In this document: piece by piece, positions 1-8,917 of the stretch
Layout of the letters: each line of letters starts with the position of its first letter
Position numbering within the stretch: the stretch's first letter is position 1
Origin: Nocardioides sp. LHD-245
Lineage (GTDB): Bacteria > Actinomycetota > Actinomycetes > Propionibacteriales > Nocardioidaceae
DNA length: 64,000 nucleotides
NCBI RefSeq assembly: GCF_030929495.1
Contig: NZ_JAVFWN010000003.1
Location: 248,001-312,000 of the forward strand
Direction of reading: 5' to 3'
Made by a program: the position numbers and the translations under genes
The notes under the pieces: generated by a model
Told to the model about the DNA's origin: nothing
Database searches by the model: none
The model's input: only the letters and a program-made list of their open reading frames with translations

Positions 1-1
1 C

Positions 2-379
2 ATCAGCGTCGCGGCCCAGCTCAGCGGCCTGCACCCCCAGACGCTGCGGACCTACGAACGGGTCGGGCTGATCACGCCGGGGCGCACCGGTGGCGGTGGC
101 CGGCGCTACTCCTACCGCGACATCGAGCGGCTGCGCGAGATCGCGCAGCTCACCGCGTCCGGGATCGGCATCGAGGGCGTCAAGCGGATCCTCGACCTCG
201 AGAACGCCGTCACCGCGTTGCGGGTCCGCAACGCCGAGCTCGTCGCCGAGCTCGAGGCGGCCCGCGAGGCGCTCCGGCAGGCGGCCGCGGCGCGCCCTGC
301 GGTCCCGCGGTCGAACCTGCCCGCGCTGCCGAGCGCCACCGTCGGCCAGTCCGTGGTGGTCTGGCGCCGCAACCCCTGA
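2..379 (+). CDS. hspR: Heat-shock repressor HspR, MerR family (5'-truncated by window edge)
   Basis: The reading frame is open from base 2 to a TGA at 377-379 and gives 125 residues without a start, so the N-terminus lies outside the window. It opens with a MerR-type winged helix (ISVAAQLSGLHPQTLRTYER, then a VGLITPGR wing and GRRYS) and continues into a helical region rich in Glu, Leu and Ala (VRNAELVAELEAAREALRQA) that probably dimerises. HspR normally ends the dnaK-grpE-dnaJ operon and represses it and clpB through HAIR elements. That operon would lie to the left. The clpB at 11656 carries a HAIR-like site, which fits. A different MerR regulator is possible, but the GLHPQTLRTYERVGLI block is characteristic of HspR. 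Confidence 0.85.
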   Translation: MSVAAQLSGLHPQTLRTYERVGLITPGRTGGGGRRYSYRDIERLREIAQLTASGIGIEGVKRILDLENAVTALRVRNAELVAELEAAREALRQAAAARPAVPRSNLPALPSATVGQSVVVWRRNP

Positions 380-412
380 CCTGTCGGAGTCGCGGCGCCT
401 CGACCGGTCACC

Positions 413-3400
413 TCATTCCACCCTCACCCGGTAGCGCTTCGACCGGTCTCCGGCCCGGACGGTGATCGTCACCACGCCGGGGGAGGTCGCGAGGATGCGG
501 CCCGCTGCGTCGACATCGGCGACGCCGGGCCTCGAGGAGCGGTAGGTCACCGTGACGCCGGTCGCCTTCGCCGAGCGGTATCTCCCGGTGATGAAGACCG
601 ACTGACCGACCTGCATCCTCCGGGGTACGACGGCCCGGACCTTGGTGACCTTCGCCTTCGGCTTCGACGTGACGACTCGCGCCGTGATGCTCGTCGACAG
701 ACGCTGCCCGGACGCGTCCGTCCCCACCGTGGTCGCGGTGATCGTCGCCTTCCCCGCCCGCTTCGCCCTCACCACGCCGGTGGAGCTCACCGTCGCCACC
801 TTCGGGTCGGATGACGTCCACACGACCGCGCCGGCGTAGGCCGGATGCACGTCCGCGTAGTAGACGGCCTCCGCCAACCGCAGGGCGTCGCCCCGGACCA
901 GTCGCAGCTGCCTCTGGTTCAGCTTGACCGACGACACGACCGCGGCTGAGCCTCCCGTGGCCGCTGCCGGCACGGGCGTCAGGCCCGTGACGGCCGAGGT
1001 CAGCTCCTGGACGGCGCCGTCGATCTGGGACTGCGTCGCCGACGGGTCCGCCAGGACCGCGGCGGCGTCGGCCAGCTCGTCCTGCAGAGTGGCCCATGAC
1101 GCCTCGGTGAAGGTGCGGTTCGCGTTCGACAGCTCCTTCGCCGCGGTGTAGACGTGGCGCAGGACCGTGCGGTCGCTCGTCGCGGGCCGCACCGTCAGAC
1201 CGCCCAGCGCCGCCTGGAGACTGCCGGAAGCGCTGTCCAGCTGCTCCTGGGTCTTGTCGGCCCGATCCTGGTGGACGGCCTGCGCCATGGCCAGGGCGTC
1301 GCGCAGCGCGTCGGCGGACGCGTCGGTGAAGCCGTCCAACGAGCCCTCCAACGCCTCGGCAGCGCCGATCAACGTCGCCAGCGCCGTCGGATCGCCCCGC
1401 CTCTCCAGGGCCTCGACGGCCGCGTTCACCGCCTCGGTCGCGGCATCGACCTCCTCCTGGCTGGAGTCCGCGTCGTCGTAGACGGCCTGGGCGCCCGCGT
1501 CACCCTCGACGACGCCGGTCAGCGCGGCCCACGACGAGGTCGTGTACTCGTCGGGATCGAGGGCCGAGCGCTCGAGCAACGCGAGCTCCAGGGCGGACCT
1601 GTCGACGGCGGCCACCACGTAGGAGAGCGTCCCGGTCGCCCGGTTGCCGGCGTTGTCCACGACCGTCTGGGTGATGGTGTGCTGGCCGACGGCCCTCGAG
1701 TATCCCGTCTGCTGGCACGAGGCGACGCCGGAGGTGGCGTCGGTGCCCAGGCATGCCGGCTCGTCCGGGACGTCCTCCGGCCGGAGCGGCCCGGCCGGCC
1801 ACGGGCCGAACGCCGGCACCGGTGCGGTGGTGTCGATCCGCACGCTCAGCTCCTTCTCCTCGGAGCTGTTGGCCGAGGCGTCCGAGGCGGCGTACCGCAG
1901 CACGTGGGTGCCGTCGGCGCCGACCACGACCGGTCCCGCGTACGGCGTGGGTGGTCCGTCGTCCAGCGCCACGGTGACGGACGGCGACGGATCGACGTCG
2001 TCGACCGCCTCCACCCGCAGCTCGGTCGGCGCGGTGATCCAGCCGTTGTTCCCGTAGACCGTCGCGTCGGCCGGAGCGGCCGACACCGTCGGAGCACGAT
2101 CATCGGTCTCCGGCGTGGTCGGCTCGGACACCCACAGGTCGGTCAGCGACGGGTCGTAGGTCGCCTCGTCGGGCCCGGTGTAGAGGTAGGTGACGCGCAC
2201 CTTCCCGTCACCGTCGGCGTCCAGCGCGTCCGGGTCGTCGACCAGCACCCGGTAGTTGGCGAGCGTGTTGCCGACGACGCCCTCGTTGGGCATCAGGTAC
2301 CTCACCCGGCGGACCACCACGTCGTCGACCAGGATCTGGTAGGCCTTGGGCCGGGTCTGGACGACAGCGAGACTGGTGGGCCCGGAGGTGTCCGCCGTCT
2401 CCCGCATGGTCAGCACGAACGGCTCGCCCGTGGTCACGTCGACGTCGACGGCATACGAGCTGCCGTCGCGGGCCCAGGTGAAGCGTCGGCTCAGGCCGCC
2501 CTCGGTGTTCGTCCCGCCCACCGGGATCCCGGCGCGGTAGTTCCACGTCAGGTTGTGCGCCAGCTCGGTCGGACCAGGCTTGACGTTCGCCGGAGCGTTG
2601 CCCGTCGAGCCGGGGCCACCGTCCCCGAAGTCGACGAAGTCGGTGGCACCGGCCACCGCCGCCGCACCGGTGGCGTTCCAGCCCTGACCGCGCGGGCCGT
2701 ACCACTTGATCCGGGTGCTGCTCGTGGCACTGGTCAGGACCGATCCTCGGTCGACGAAGTCGACCGTGACCGACTGCATGATGGGCAGCCCGTACTCGCC
2801 ACCGCCGTACACCGTGACGGGCACCTGCACCGACCCGCCCGCAGGGACGGTCACCTGCTCCGACGGCGCGCCCGCCTCCAGGACGCCGGCCACGGATCGC
2901 GCCGCCACCCGCCCGGTCACGGGGACGGGGCCGTCGTTGCGGACGGTCGCGGTCACGGTCCACGCGCCGGTCCTCGGGTAGGCGCCGGTGCGTTGTCCGA
3001 GCTCGACCGCCTCGATGGCCACGTCGGCAGCGACCTGCAGATAGCTCGAGACCGGCAGCGTGAAGGTGCGCTGCTGACTGCCGTAGCTGACCGTCACCTC
3101 CGCCTCGGCGTCGAACGAGGAGCCGCTGCGCGCGCCCTCGGGCACGGCGATCGTGAACGGCAGCTCCGCACGCTCGCCCACCGCGACCGGGCCACCGGTC
3201 AGCGTCACCGGCGCCGTCAACCCCGGAATCGTGACCACGCCGGAGATCGAGTCGATCGCCGACAGGCCGGTGTTCTCGACGGTCACGACGCCCGCCGCGC
3301 TCTGACCGGGGCTCACCTTTCCCACCCGGGGGACGGCGACCTCGGCCGGCGGCCCGGCGACCGCGAAGACGTACGCGCCCGACTCGACCCGCACCACCGT

Positions 3401-6355
3401 GTCGCCGGTGGCGTCGTCGACCCGCACGTCGAGCACCCCCGGCGTCGACGCGCTCAACGGTGCCCCCGACTCCGACACGTCCCCCAGCTCGCCGGTCGGC
3501 AGGTGCACCTCGGCCACGGTGCCCTCGGGCACGGAGAGGTCCAGCGCGTAGGCGTGGGGATCGGTCGCGTCGATCGTCACCTCGATCATGCCGTTGACGC
3601 TGTGGACCGTGGCGTCGATGGTCTTCAACGAGCCGAGATCCGGGTTCACGACGAACTCGGCGAAGCCCGGGGTGAGCGGCCGGATGCCGGCTGCGTAGCG
3701 GCTCATCATGGTCAGCGGGCCGCCGGTCCAGGCGTGGTTGAACGTGCCTGCCGCATCCTGCTCGGGACCGGCGAAGAACTCCCACAGCGTCGAGTGGTCG
3801 GGGTCGTTGACCATCGGTGCGTAGCGGTCCTTCATCCGCGCGATCGCGTCGTCCGGGTAGCCCATCAGGTACAGCGCCTCCAGCACGTACTTGTCCATAT
3901 AGGGGCTGGACTTCTTCACGTTGACGAGCACGTCGCGGATCTGCTCGTAGTGGGCCTCGTCCGCGAGGCCGGCGTACACGGCCAGGGCGTTGGCGCGGTC
4001 GTCGGCCCCGCCGTCCCCCGTGGACTCGTAGTAGCCCTTGCCGTCGACCCAGAACCTGTCGATGTTGTCCCTGATCGAGTCGGCGCGGCCTCGCATCCAC
4101 GCGATCTGGGCGTCGTCGGACGGTACGCCGAGCGCGGCGGCCGACTTGAGCGTCGAGTTCAGCGCGATGTAGTACCAGAGCGTGTCGATCAGCCGCCCGT
4201 CCTCGCCGTAGCCCCAGTCGTGCCAGTGCCACGTCCCGCCGTGGTCGTGCTGCAGCAGCCCGTCGGCCGCCATGTTGTAGGTCCGCAGGTAGGCCACCGA
4301 CGGCAGATAGGTCTCCTCGAGCGCCGTCGTGTCGCCGGAGTACTCGTAGAACATCCAGAAGCTCATCACCGCGGCCAGCGACTGTGCGGGGAGCTCCGAG
4401 AAGTCCGCCGCCGGAGCCTGGGTCGGGATCAGGTCGCCGTTGCGGAAGCCCATCAGGTTCGTGATGCCCTTGCGGGCGAGGTCGGCGGCGGCGGGATCGA
4501 GGGCGTAGAAGGCCTCCTCGAGCTCGTTCGTCGCGTCGCCCCACCACTGGGACCTCTCCCGGTCGGGGCAGTCCATGTAGGAGTCGCGCATCGTGACGTA
4601 GAGCGTGTCCCGCGCCATCGTCCACAGCTTGTTCAGGTACGCGTCGTCGGAGACGAAGGAGCCGTCGAACTCGGTGGCGTAGCCGGACAGGCGGTAGCCG
4701 ATCTCCTCGACCTCCGCGCCGTCCTCCGCGGTGATGGTCAGCTTGTCGCCGTTCATCCAGATCAGGGACTCGTGGTCCTGGGCGCCGGCCCGGGTGACGT
4801 ACTCACCTTGGACGGCCTGCTCGATCCCGCCGCCTCGGACGGTGGCGTGATCGGTCTTGAGGCCCACCGTCCTGCCGGCCTCCGTGGCCGCGCCGAGCCG
4901 CACATAGGGCGTGAGCTGATGGTTCACGGGCATCCGCACCTCGTACTCCGTGACCGCCCCCTGGGTGCGCACCGTGACCGCCGGGTCCGTGACCGCGAAC
5001 GTGGTGACCTCGGCGTCGTACTTCAGCAACGGGATCGGCCGGTCGACGAAGTCGTTCCACGGTGCGCTTCCCTCGTTGCCGTGGGTGACCGCGTCCGGCC
5101 AGGCGGCATCGTCGAAGCCGGTCGTCCGCCAGTCCGCCCAGCCGGCGATCTCGGCCCCGGCGTCGTACCTCACGTTCGGTTCGGCCAGCCGGTAGTTGGT
5201 GTCGACCGACATCGCACCGTAGGCGTCGAGCTTCAGCGCCTTCCAGCTGTCGTTGGACCGCAGGTCGATGTCCTCCGCCTCGAAGAACAGTCCAGCCCGG
5301 CCCGAGTACGGCGCTGAGTACCCGCCACGGCCGTAGGAGACCGCGAGGACCGCGAGGGTGTTCTCGCCGGCCTTCAGGTGCGGCCGCAGGTCGACGTTGT
5401 CGACGTAGGAGTCCTCGCGGTCGGGGCCACGCTTCACGCCGCCCTCGAAGACGATCAGCTCCTCGTTCAGGTAAAGCCAGTACTTGGTCTCGACGGCGAT
5501 CCGTGCGTTCACGGTGTCCGGCAGCGCGGCGAGGTCGTCGATCGTGAAGGTCCTGCGGAACGCCGTCCAGTTGTTCACCGAGGACGCGTCCGAGCTCCAG
5601 ATCCAGTAGGCGTCGGTCGGCGAGTCGGGCACGGTGCAGACGTCGGTGATCTCCAGGCCCTGGTAGCCGGCCGCGGTGGCGCCGGCCGCACCGAGCGCCC
5701 GATCGTCGAAGTCGTCGGCGTAGAGGTAGGCGCCGGTGTCGAGGCGCCGGACGACCAGGTTGTCCAGCGTGCCGGTCTCGTCACCGGAGACTCGCACGCC
5801 GATGGAGCCGGAGGCCGGCAGCCAGGCGCGGGAGTACTCCGCATGCTTGATGCCGTCGATCCAGGCGGTGACCTGCTGGCCGCGCACCTCAATCTTGAAG
5901 TGGAAGGGAACGCCGGCCGCGAGCGTCTTGGCCGGCAGCGGGAAGCTGCCGTCCGCCGCCCAGCCGCCGTTCTCCAGCCGGAGCGGGTCGAGAGCGTTCC
6001 GGCCCGCCGAGAACTGGAGGGCGGGGCCGTTGCGAGCGTCCTGCCGGAAGGAGACCGCGAGCGTGTTCTGCGTCGTGGCGTCGCCCTCGAGCGAGTAGTC
6101 GGTCCATTCCGCCGCCGCGGCCGGCGCCAGGTGGCCGCCGGCGTAGGAGTCGGTGCCGGTGCCTCCGGTGGTCGGCAGCGACAGCTGAACGTCGCGGTTC
6201 ACGCCGCTGCTCAGCGCCACCGCGCAGATCTTGCCTGGCGCGGCGTGCGCCGGCTGCGTCGTCGCGACGACGGGCAGGGCGAGCAGCACCAGCAGGGGTA
6301 CGACGACGATCCGCCCGAGAGTGCCGCGCCAGGAAACGGGGCGAAGAGCAGGCAT
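413..6355 (-). CDS. Secreted multidomain alpha-L-rhamnosidase-like glycoside hydrolase (GH78) with FIVAR and Ig-like domains
   Basis: A 1980-residue exported enzyme, probably acting on rhamnose-containing polysaccharide or glycosides outside the cell. The signal peptide occupies about residues 1-39 (LGRIVVVPLLVLLALPVV, then AHA-A). A LamG-like region (about 55-205) is followed by a rhamnosidase N-terminal beta domain (WIWSSDASSVNNWTAFRRTF). The six-hairpin catalytic domain carries DCPDRERSQWWGDATNE near residue 595 and ends with GTFNHAWTGGPLTMMSRY and GIRPLTPGF, both GH78-like. After about residue 1000 come beta-sandwich domains, three FIVAR-like helical repeats (about 1585-1800) and two Big_2 Ig-like domains (about 1808-1980). 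There is no LPXTG motif or membrane anchor, so it is released or bound by its accessory domains. A LacI-type operator lies 18 bp upstream of the ATG. Substrate specificity cannot be read from the sequence. Confidence 0.85.
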   Translation of the reverse strand: MPALRPVSWRGTLGRIVVVPLLVLLALPVVATTQPAHAAPGKICAVALSSGVNRDVQLSLPTTGGTGTDSYAGGHLAPAAAAEWTDYSLEGDATTQNTLAVSFRQDARNGPALQFSAGRNALDPLRLENGGWAADGSFPLPAKTLAAGVPFHFKIEVRGQQVTAWIDGIKHAEYSRAWLPASGSIGVRVSGDETGTLDNLVVRRLDTGAYLYADDFDDRALGAAGATAAGYQGLEITDVCTVPDSPTDAYWIWSSDASSVNNWTAFRRTFTIDDLAALPDTVNARIAVETKYWLYLNEELIVFEGGVKRGPDREDSYVDNVDLRPHLKAGENTLAVLAVSYGRGGYSAPYSGRAGLFFEAEDIDLRSNDSWKALKLDAYGAMSVDTNYRLAEPNVRYDAGAEIAGWADWRTTGFDDAAWPDAVTHGNEGSAPWNDFVDRPIPLLKYDAEVTTFAVTDPAVTVRTQGAVTEYEVRMPVNHQLTPYVRLGAATEAGRTVGLKTDHATVRGGGIEQAVQGEYVTRAGAQDHESLIWMNGDKLTITAEDGAEVEEIGYRLSGYATEFDGSFVSDDAYLNKLWTMARDTLYVTMRDSYMDCPDRERSQWWGDATNELEEAFYALDPAAADLARKGITNLMGFRNGDLIPTQAPAADFSELPAQSLAAVMSFWMFYEYSGDTTALEETYLPSVAYLRTYNMAADGLLQHDHGGTWHWHDWGYGEDGRLIDTLWYYIALNSTLKSAAALGVPSDDAQIAWMRGRADSIRDNIDRFWVDGKGYYESTGDGGADDRANALAVYAGLADEAHYEQIRDVLVNVKKSSPYMDKYVLEALYLMGYPDDAIARMKDRYAPMVNDPDHSTLWEFFAGPEQDAAGTFNHAWTGGPLTMMSRYAAGIRPLTPGFAEFVVNPDLGSLKTIDATVHSVNGMIEVTIDATDPHAYALDLSVPEGTVAEVHLPTGELGDVSESGAPLSASTPGVLDVRVDDATGDTVVRVESGAYVFAVAGPPAEVAVPRVGKVSPGQSAAGVVTVENTGLSAIDSISGVVTIPGLTAPVTLTGGPVAVGERAELPFTIAVPEGARSGSSFDAEAEVTVSYGSQQRTFTLPVSSYLQVAADVAIEAVELGQRTGAYPRTGAWTVTATVRNDGPVPVTGRVAARSVAGVLEAGAPSEQVTVPAGGSVQVPVTVYGGGEYGLPIMQSVTVDFVDRGSVLTSATSSTRIKWYGPRGQGWNATGAAAVAGATDFVDFGDGGPGSTGNAPANVKPGPTELAHNLTWNYRAGIPVGGTNTEGGLSRRFTWARDGSSYAVDVDVTTGEPFVLTMRETADTSGPTSLAVVQTRPKAYQILVDDVVVRRVRYLMPNEGVVGNTLANYRVLVDDPDALDADGDGKVRVTYLYTGPDEATYDPSLTDLWVSEPTTPETDDRAPTVSAAPADATVYGNNGWITAPTELRVEAVDDVDPSPSVTVALDDGPPTPYAGPVVVGADGTHVLRYAASDASANSSEEKELSVRIDTTAPVPAFGPWPAGPLRPEDVPDEPACLGTDATSGVASCQQTGYSRAVGQHTITQTVVDNAGNRATGTLSYVVAAVDRSALELALLERSALDPDEYTTSSWAALTGVVEGDAGAQAVYDDADSSQEEVDAATEAVNAAVEALERRGDPTALATLIGAAEALEGSLDGFTDASADALRDALAMAQAVHQDRADKTQEQLDSASGSLQAALGGLTVRPATSDRTVLRHVYTAAKELSNANRTFTEASWATLQDELADAAAVLADPSATQSQIDGAVQELTSAVTGLTPVPAAATGGSAAVVSSVKLNQRQLRLVRGDALRLAEAVYYADVHPAYAGAVVWTSSDPKVATVSSTGVVRAKRAGKATITATTVGTDASGQRLSTSITARVVTSKPKAKVTKVRAVVPRRMQVGQSVFITGRYRSAKATGVTVTYRSSRPGVADVDAAGRILATSPGVVTITVRAGDRSKRYRVRVE

Positions 6356-6373
6356 GGCGGTTCCTTTGTCTCT

Positions 6374-6387
6374 TTGAAACGTTGCAA
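6374..6387 (-). promoter_or_regulatory. LacI/GalR-type operator before the rhamnosidase gene
   Basis: TTGAAACGTTGCAA is a 14-bp palindrome centred on CG with one mismatched pair, the shape bound by LacI-family sugar repressors (TGAAACGTTTCA type). It lies 18 bp before the minus-strand ATG at 6355. No LacI-family gene is in the window, so the regulator is encoded elsewhere. The rest of the gap 6388-6617 shows no further feature. Confidence 0.6.
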
Positions 6388-6617
6388 TCGGCTCAGGCTA
6401 CGAAAGTGTGACCTACGTCTCAAGATCGTGTGGGGTGATGGCCGGATCCGGCCGCTCGCGCTCGCACGGCCGGGCCCCGTCGGGCGGTGCCCCGGACGCC
6501 GTGAGGGCGCGACGCGAGATCCTTGTGCCGTCGGCCGCGGCACGGGTTAACCTCCATCCGTCGGGTCCGCCGGGCGCATGGGGGCGCGGGGCGGGATCCG
6601 CAGGACGAGAGGTACGC

Positions 6618-7952
6618 GTGGACGCAGTGCTGGGTTGGCTCGGTGACTGGGCCGACCACGTCGACTGGTTCGCGTTCGTGTCGATCCCGTTCTTCACCGG
6701 GATCATCGGCTGGCTGATCAACTGGTCCGGGCTGTGGATGCTCTTCAAGCCGATCAACTTCTACGGAGTCCGGGTCCCGGGCCTGCGTGAGGTGGCCGGC
6801 GTCCTGCCGCGCAAGGTGCAGGAGATCCCCGGCTGGATGGACGGCGGTCTGGGCTGGCAGGGCATCGTGCCCGCCCGTGCCGCCAAGATGGGCAGCATCG
6901 CGGTCGACAAGGTCATCGCCAAGCTCGGCACCCCGGCGGAGTTCTACGCGCAGCTCGAGCCCGACCAGATAGCCGAGCACATCGTCAACGTCTTCCGTCC
7001 GGACCTGCCGGCGCTGGTCGACGACGTGATGATGCGCGAGCACCCGCGGCTGTGGCGCGACCTGCCCCGCCCCGTGCGCCAGGCCGTCATCGACCGGGTC
7101 CAGGCGCAGCTGCCGGGGGTCGTCAAGACGATCACCGACGAGATCGGCGTCCACATCAACCAGCTGCTCGACCCGAAGATCATGGTCATCGACCACTTCC
7201 GCAAGAACCCCGAGCTGGTGGTCCGGGTCTTCAAGGACGTCGGGCAGCGCGAGCTCAACCTGATGGTCGCCTTCGGCTTCATCTTCGGCTTCCTGCTCGG
7301 CATCCCGGTCGCGATCGTCGACCAGACCTGGCACATCTGGTGGCTGCTTCCGCTGCTCGGCATCGTCGTCGGCTGGACCACCAACCTGCTCGGCATGTGG
7401 CTGATCTTCGACCCGCCGGAGGCGAAGCGGATCCTCGGCATCAAGGTGCAGGGCCTGTTCCTGCGCCGACAGGACGAGTGCGCAGAGGTCTACGCCCGGA
7501 TCATCGCCGAGGACGTGATCACGCTCGAGCGGATCGGCGACTTCCTGATGGACGGTCCTCGAGGGGACCGCACCCGGCAGATGATCGCGACCGCCATGCG
7601 CCCCGCGATCGACAAGGCCGCGGGCCCGCTGCGGGGCGCGGTCAACGTCGCGATGGGCGGCCGGAGGTACGACAGCATCAAGGACTCCTTCGCGAAGGAG
7701 GCGGTGGGCCGCACCATCACGCCCTTCCGCGACCCGGGCTTCAGCAAGCAGCAGTCCGAGAAGATCCGGGTCCTCATCGCGCGGCGCACCAAGGAGCTCC
7801 CGCCGAAGGACTTCGTCGAGATGATGCGCGCGGCGATCAAGGAGGACGAGTGGATGCTCTACGCCCACGGCGCGATCATGGGTGCCGCCGGCGGCTTCCT
7901 CCACCTGGGGATCTTCAATTGGGGTTGGCTCCCCGGCTTCCCGCCATCATGA
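6618..7952 (+). CDS. DUF445 family membrane protein
   Basis: A 444-residue protein of the DUF445 family, whose function is unknown. The GTG at 6618 is chosen because GAGAGG lies 5 bases before it and the family similarity begins there. An earlier ATG in frame would add an implausible Arg/Pro-rich leader. It has an N-terminal hydrophobic helix (about 17-42, FFTGIIGWLINWSGLWMLF), a central pair of helices (about 215-260, ending GWTTNLLGMWLIF) and a C-terminal one (AIMGAAGGFLHLGIF). The long stretches between are soluble and helical. The repeated GWxxNxxGMW pattern near both hydrophobic segments is typical of the family. The next gene starts 13 bp downstream with its own ribosome site, so the two probably form an operon. 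Confidence 0.85.
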   Translation: MDAVLGWLGDWADHVDWFAFVSIPFFTGIIGWLINWSGLWMLFKPINFYGVRVPGLREVAGVLPRKVQEIPGWMDGGLGWQGIVPARAAKMGSIAVDKVIAKLGTPAEFYAQLEPDQIAEHIVNVFRPDLPALVDDVMMREHPRLWRDLPRPVRQAVIDRVQAQLPGVVKTITDEIGVHINQLLDPKIMVIDHFRKNPELVVRVFKDVGQRELNLMVAFGFIFGFLLGIPVAIVDQTWHIWWLLPLLGIVVGWTTNLLGMWLIFDPPEAKRILGIKVQGLFLRRQDECAEVYARIIAEDVITLERIGDFLMDGPRGDRTRQMIATAMRPAIDKAAGPLRGAVNVAMGGRRYDSIKDSFAKEAVGRTITPFRDPGFSKQQSEKIRVLIARRTKELPPKDFVEMMRAAIKEDEWMLYAHGAIMGAAGGFLHLGIFNWGWLPGFPPS

Positions 7953-7965
7953 CCGGAAGGGTGAC

Positions 7966-8877
7966 ATGACCGAGGACCTCGACAAGGACGGCCTGCCGCG
8001 CCTGCCCGCGCTGACCGGGCCCGCGGTCGCGGAGTCGCTGCCGGGTCTGGCCCGGGTGGCCGGGTCGGCTGCGTTGCACACCGCCGGCTGGGGTCTGCGT
8101 ACGACGACGCGCAACTGGATGCGGGTCGGCCGGGCCGTGACCAGCCGCGACGAGGCCGCCTCGCTCATCCGCGACGTCGGGTCGTACGTCGGCGCGCTCG
8201 GCGAGGTCGCCAAGCAGGTCTCCGACGGGGTGCCGGTCGCGACCGCCCTGTTGCGGGCCGGCGAGTCGCTCGGCGGCGCCGACCGTCCGCGCGAGGTCGT
8301 CGCCAGCCCGGTGGTCGACGGCCAGGTGCTCGGGTCCCGCCCCCAGTCGCTGCGCGAGCGCGGCAACGACCTGCTGCATCGCTCCCGTGACGTGTGGAGC
8401 AAGGACGACCGGCATCCGGCGTTCGACCGGATCCTCGACGAGCTCGCCCCCGACGAGGCACGGATCCTCGTGATGCTGCTGCGCGACGGCCCGCAGCCCT
8501 CGGTCGACGTCCGCACCGGCGGACCGATCGGCATGGTCAGCAGTCAGCTGATCGCGCCCGGGCTCAACATGATCGGCCCGCGGGCCGGCCTGCGCTACCT
8601 GGAGCAGGTGCCGTCCTACCTCAACAACCTGTTCCGGCTGGGCCTGGTCTGGTTCTCCCGCGAGGCGGTGCGCGATCACCTCGAGTACCAGGTGCTCGAG
8701 GCCCAGCCCGACGTGCTGGCCGCCATGCACTCGGTCAAGTTCGCCAAGGTGGTCCGTCGCAGCGTGCATCTCACGCCGTTCGGTGAGGAGTTCTGCAAGC
8801 TGGCCCTGGTCGACGAGGTGACCGCCGCGAGCGACGACCTCCCCGAGCACGAGGCGCCGCCAGAGATCGACGGCTGA
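7966..8877 (+). CDS. Abi-alpha (DUF4393) domain protein
   Basis: A 303-residue protein with ATG at 7966 behind GGAAGGG. The second half (about 145-290) resembles the Abi_alpha/DUF4393 domain: FDRILDELAPDEARILVMLLRDGPQP, followed by a predicted helical bundle and a C-terminal LTPFGEEFCKLAL segment that looks like the end of a winged helix. The family is named for plasmid-borne abortive-infection genes, but many chromosomal members such as this one have no shown phage role. There is no signal peptide or clear membrane helix. Cotranscription with the DUF445 membrane protein suggests they act together. The defence role is a family label and not something the sequence proves. Confidence 0.7.
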   Translation: MTEDLDKDGLPRLPALTGPAVAESLPGLARVAGSAALHTAGWGLRTTTRNWMRVGRAVTSRDEAASLIRDVGSYVGALGEVAKQVSDGVPVATALLRAGESLGGADRPREVVASPVVDGQVLGSRPQSLRERGNDLLHRSRDVWSKDDRHPAFDRILDELAPDEARILVMLLRDGPQPSVDVRTGGPIGMVSSQLIAPGLNMIGPRAGLRYLEQVPSYLNNLFRLGLVWFSREAVRDHLEYQVLEAQPDVLAAMHSVKFAKVVRRSVHLTPFGEEFCKLALVDEVTAASDDLPEHEAPPEIDG

Positions 8878-8917
8878 GTTGGACGGTCTGACGGGTCGAG
8901 CGGGTCGAGCGGGTCGC

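Noticed and set aside
1154..5317. 1387-residue open frame on the plus strand, antisense to the rhamnosidase-like gene
   Set aside because: Arg/Val/Gly/His-rich composition without domain features; a GC-driven shadow of the true minus-strand gene, which has a signal peptide and recognisable domains.
6420..7904. 494-residue minus-strand frame opposite DUF445
   Set aside because: Asp/His/Arg-rich shadow; the plus strand encodes a clear membrane family with a ribosome site.
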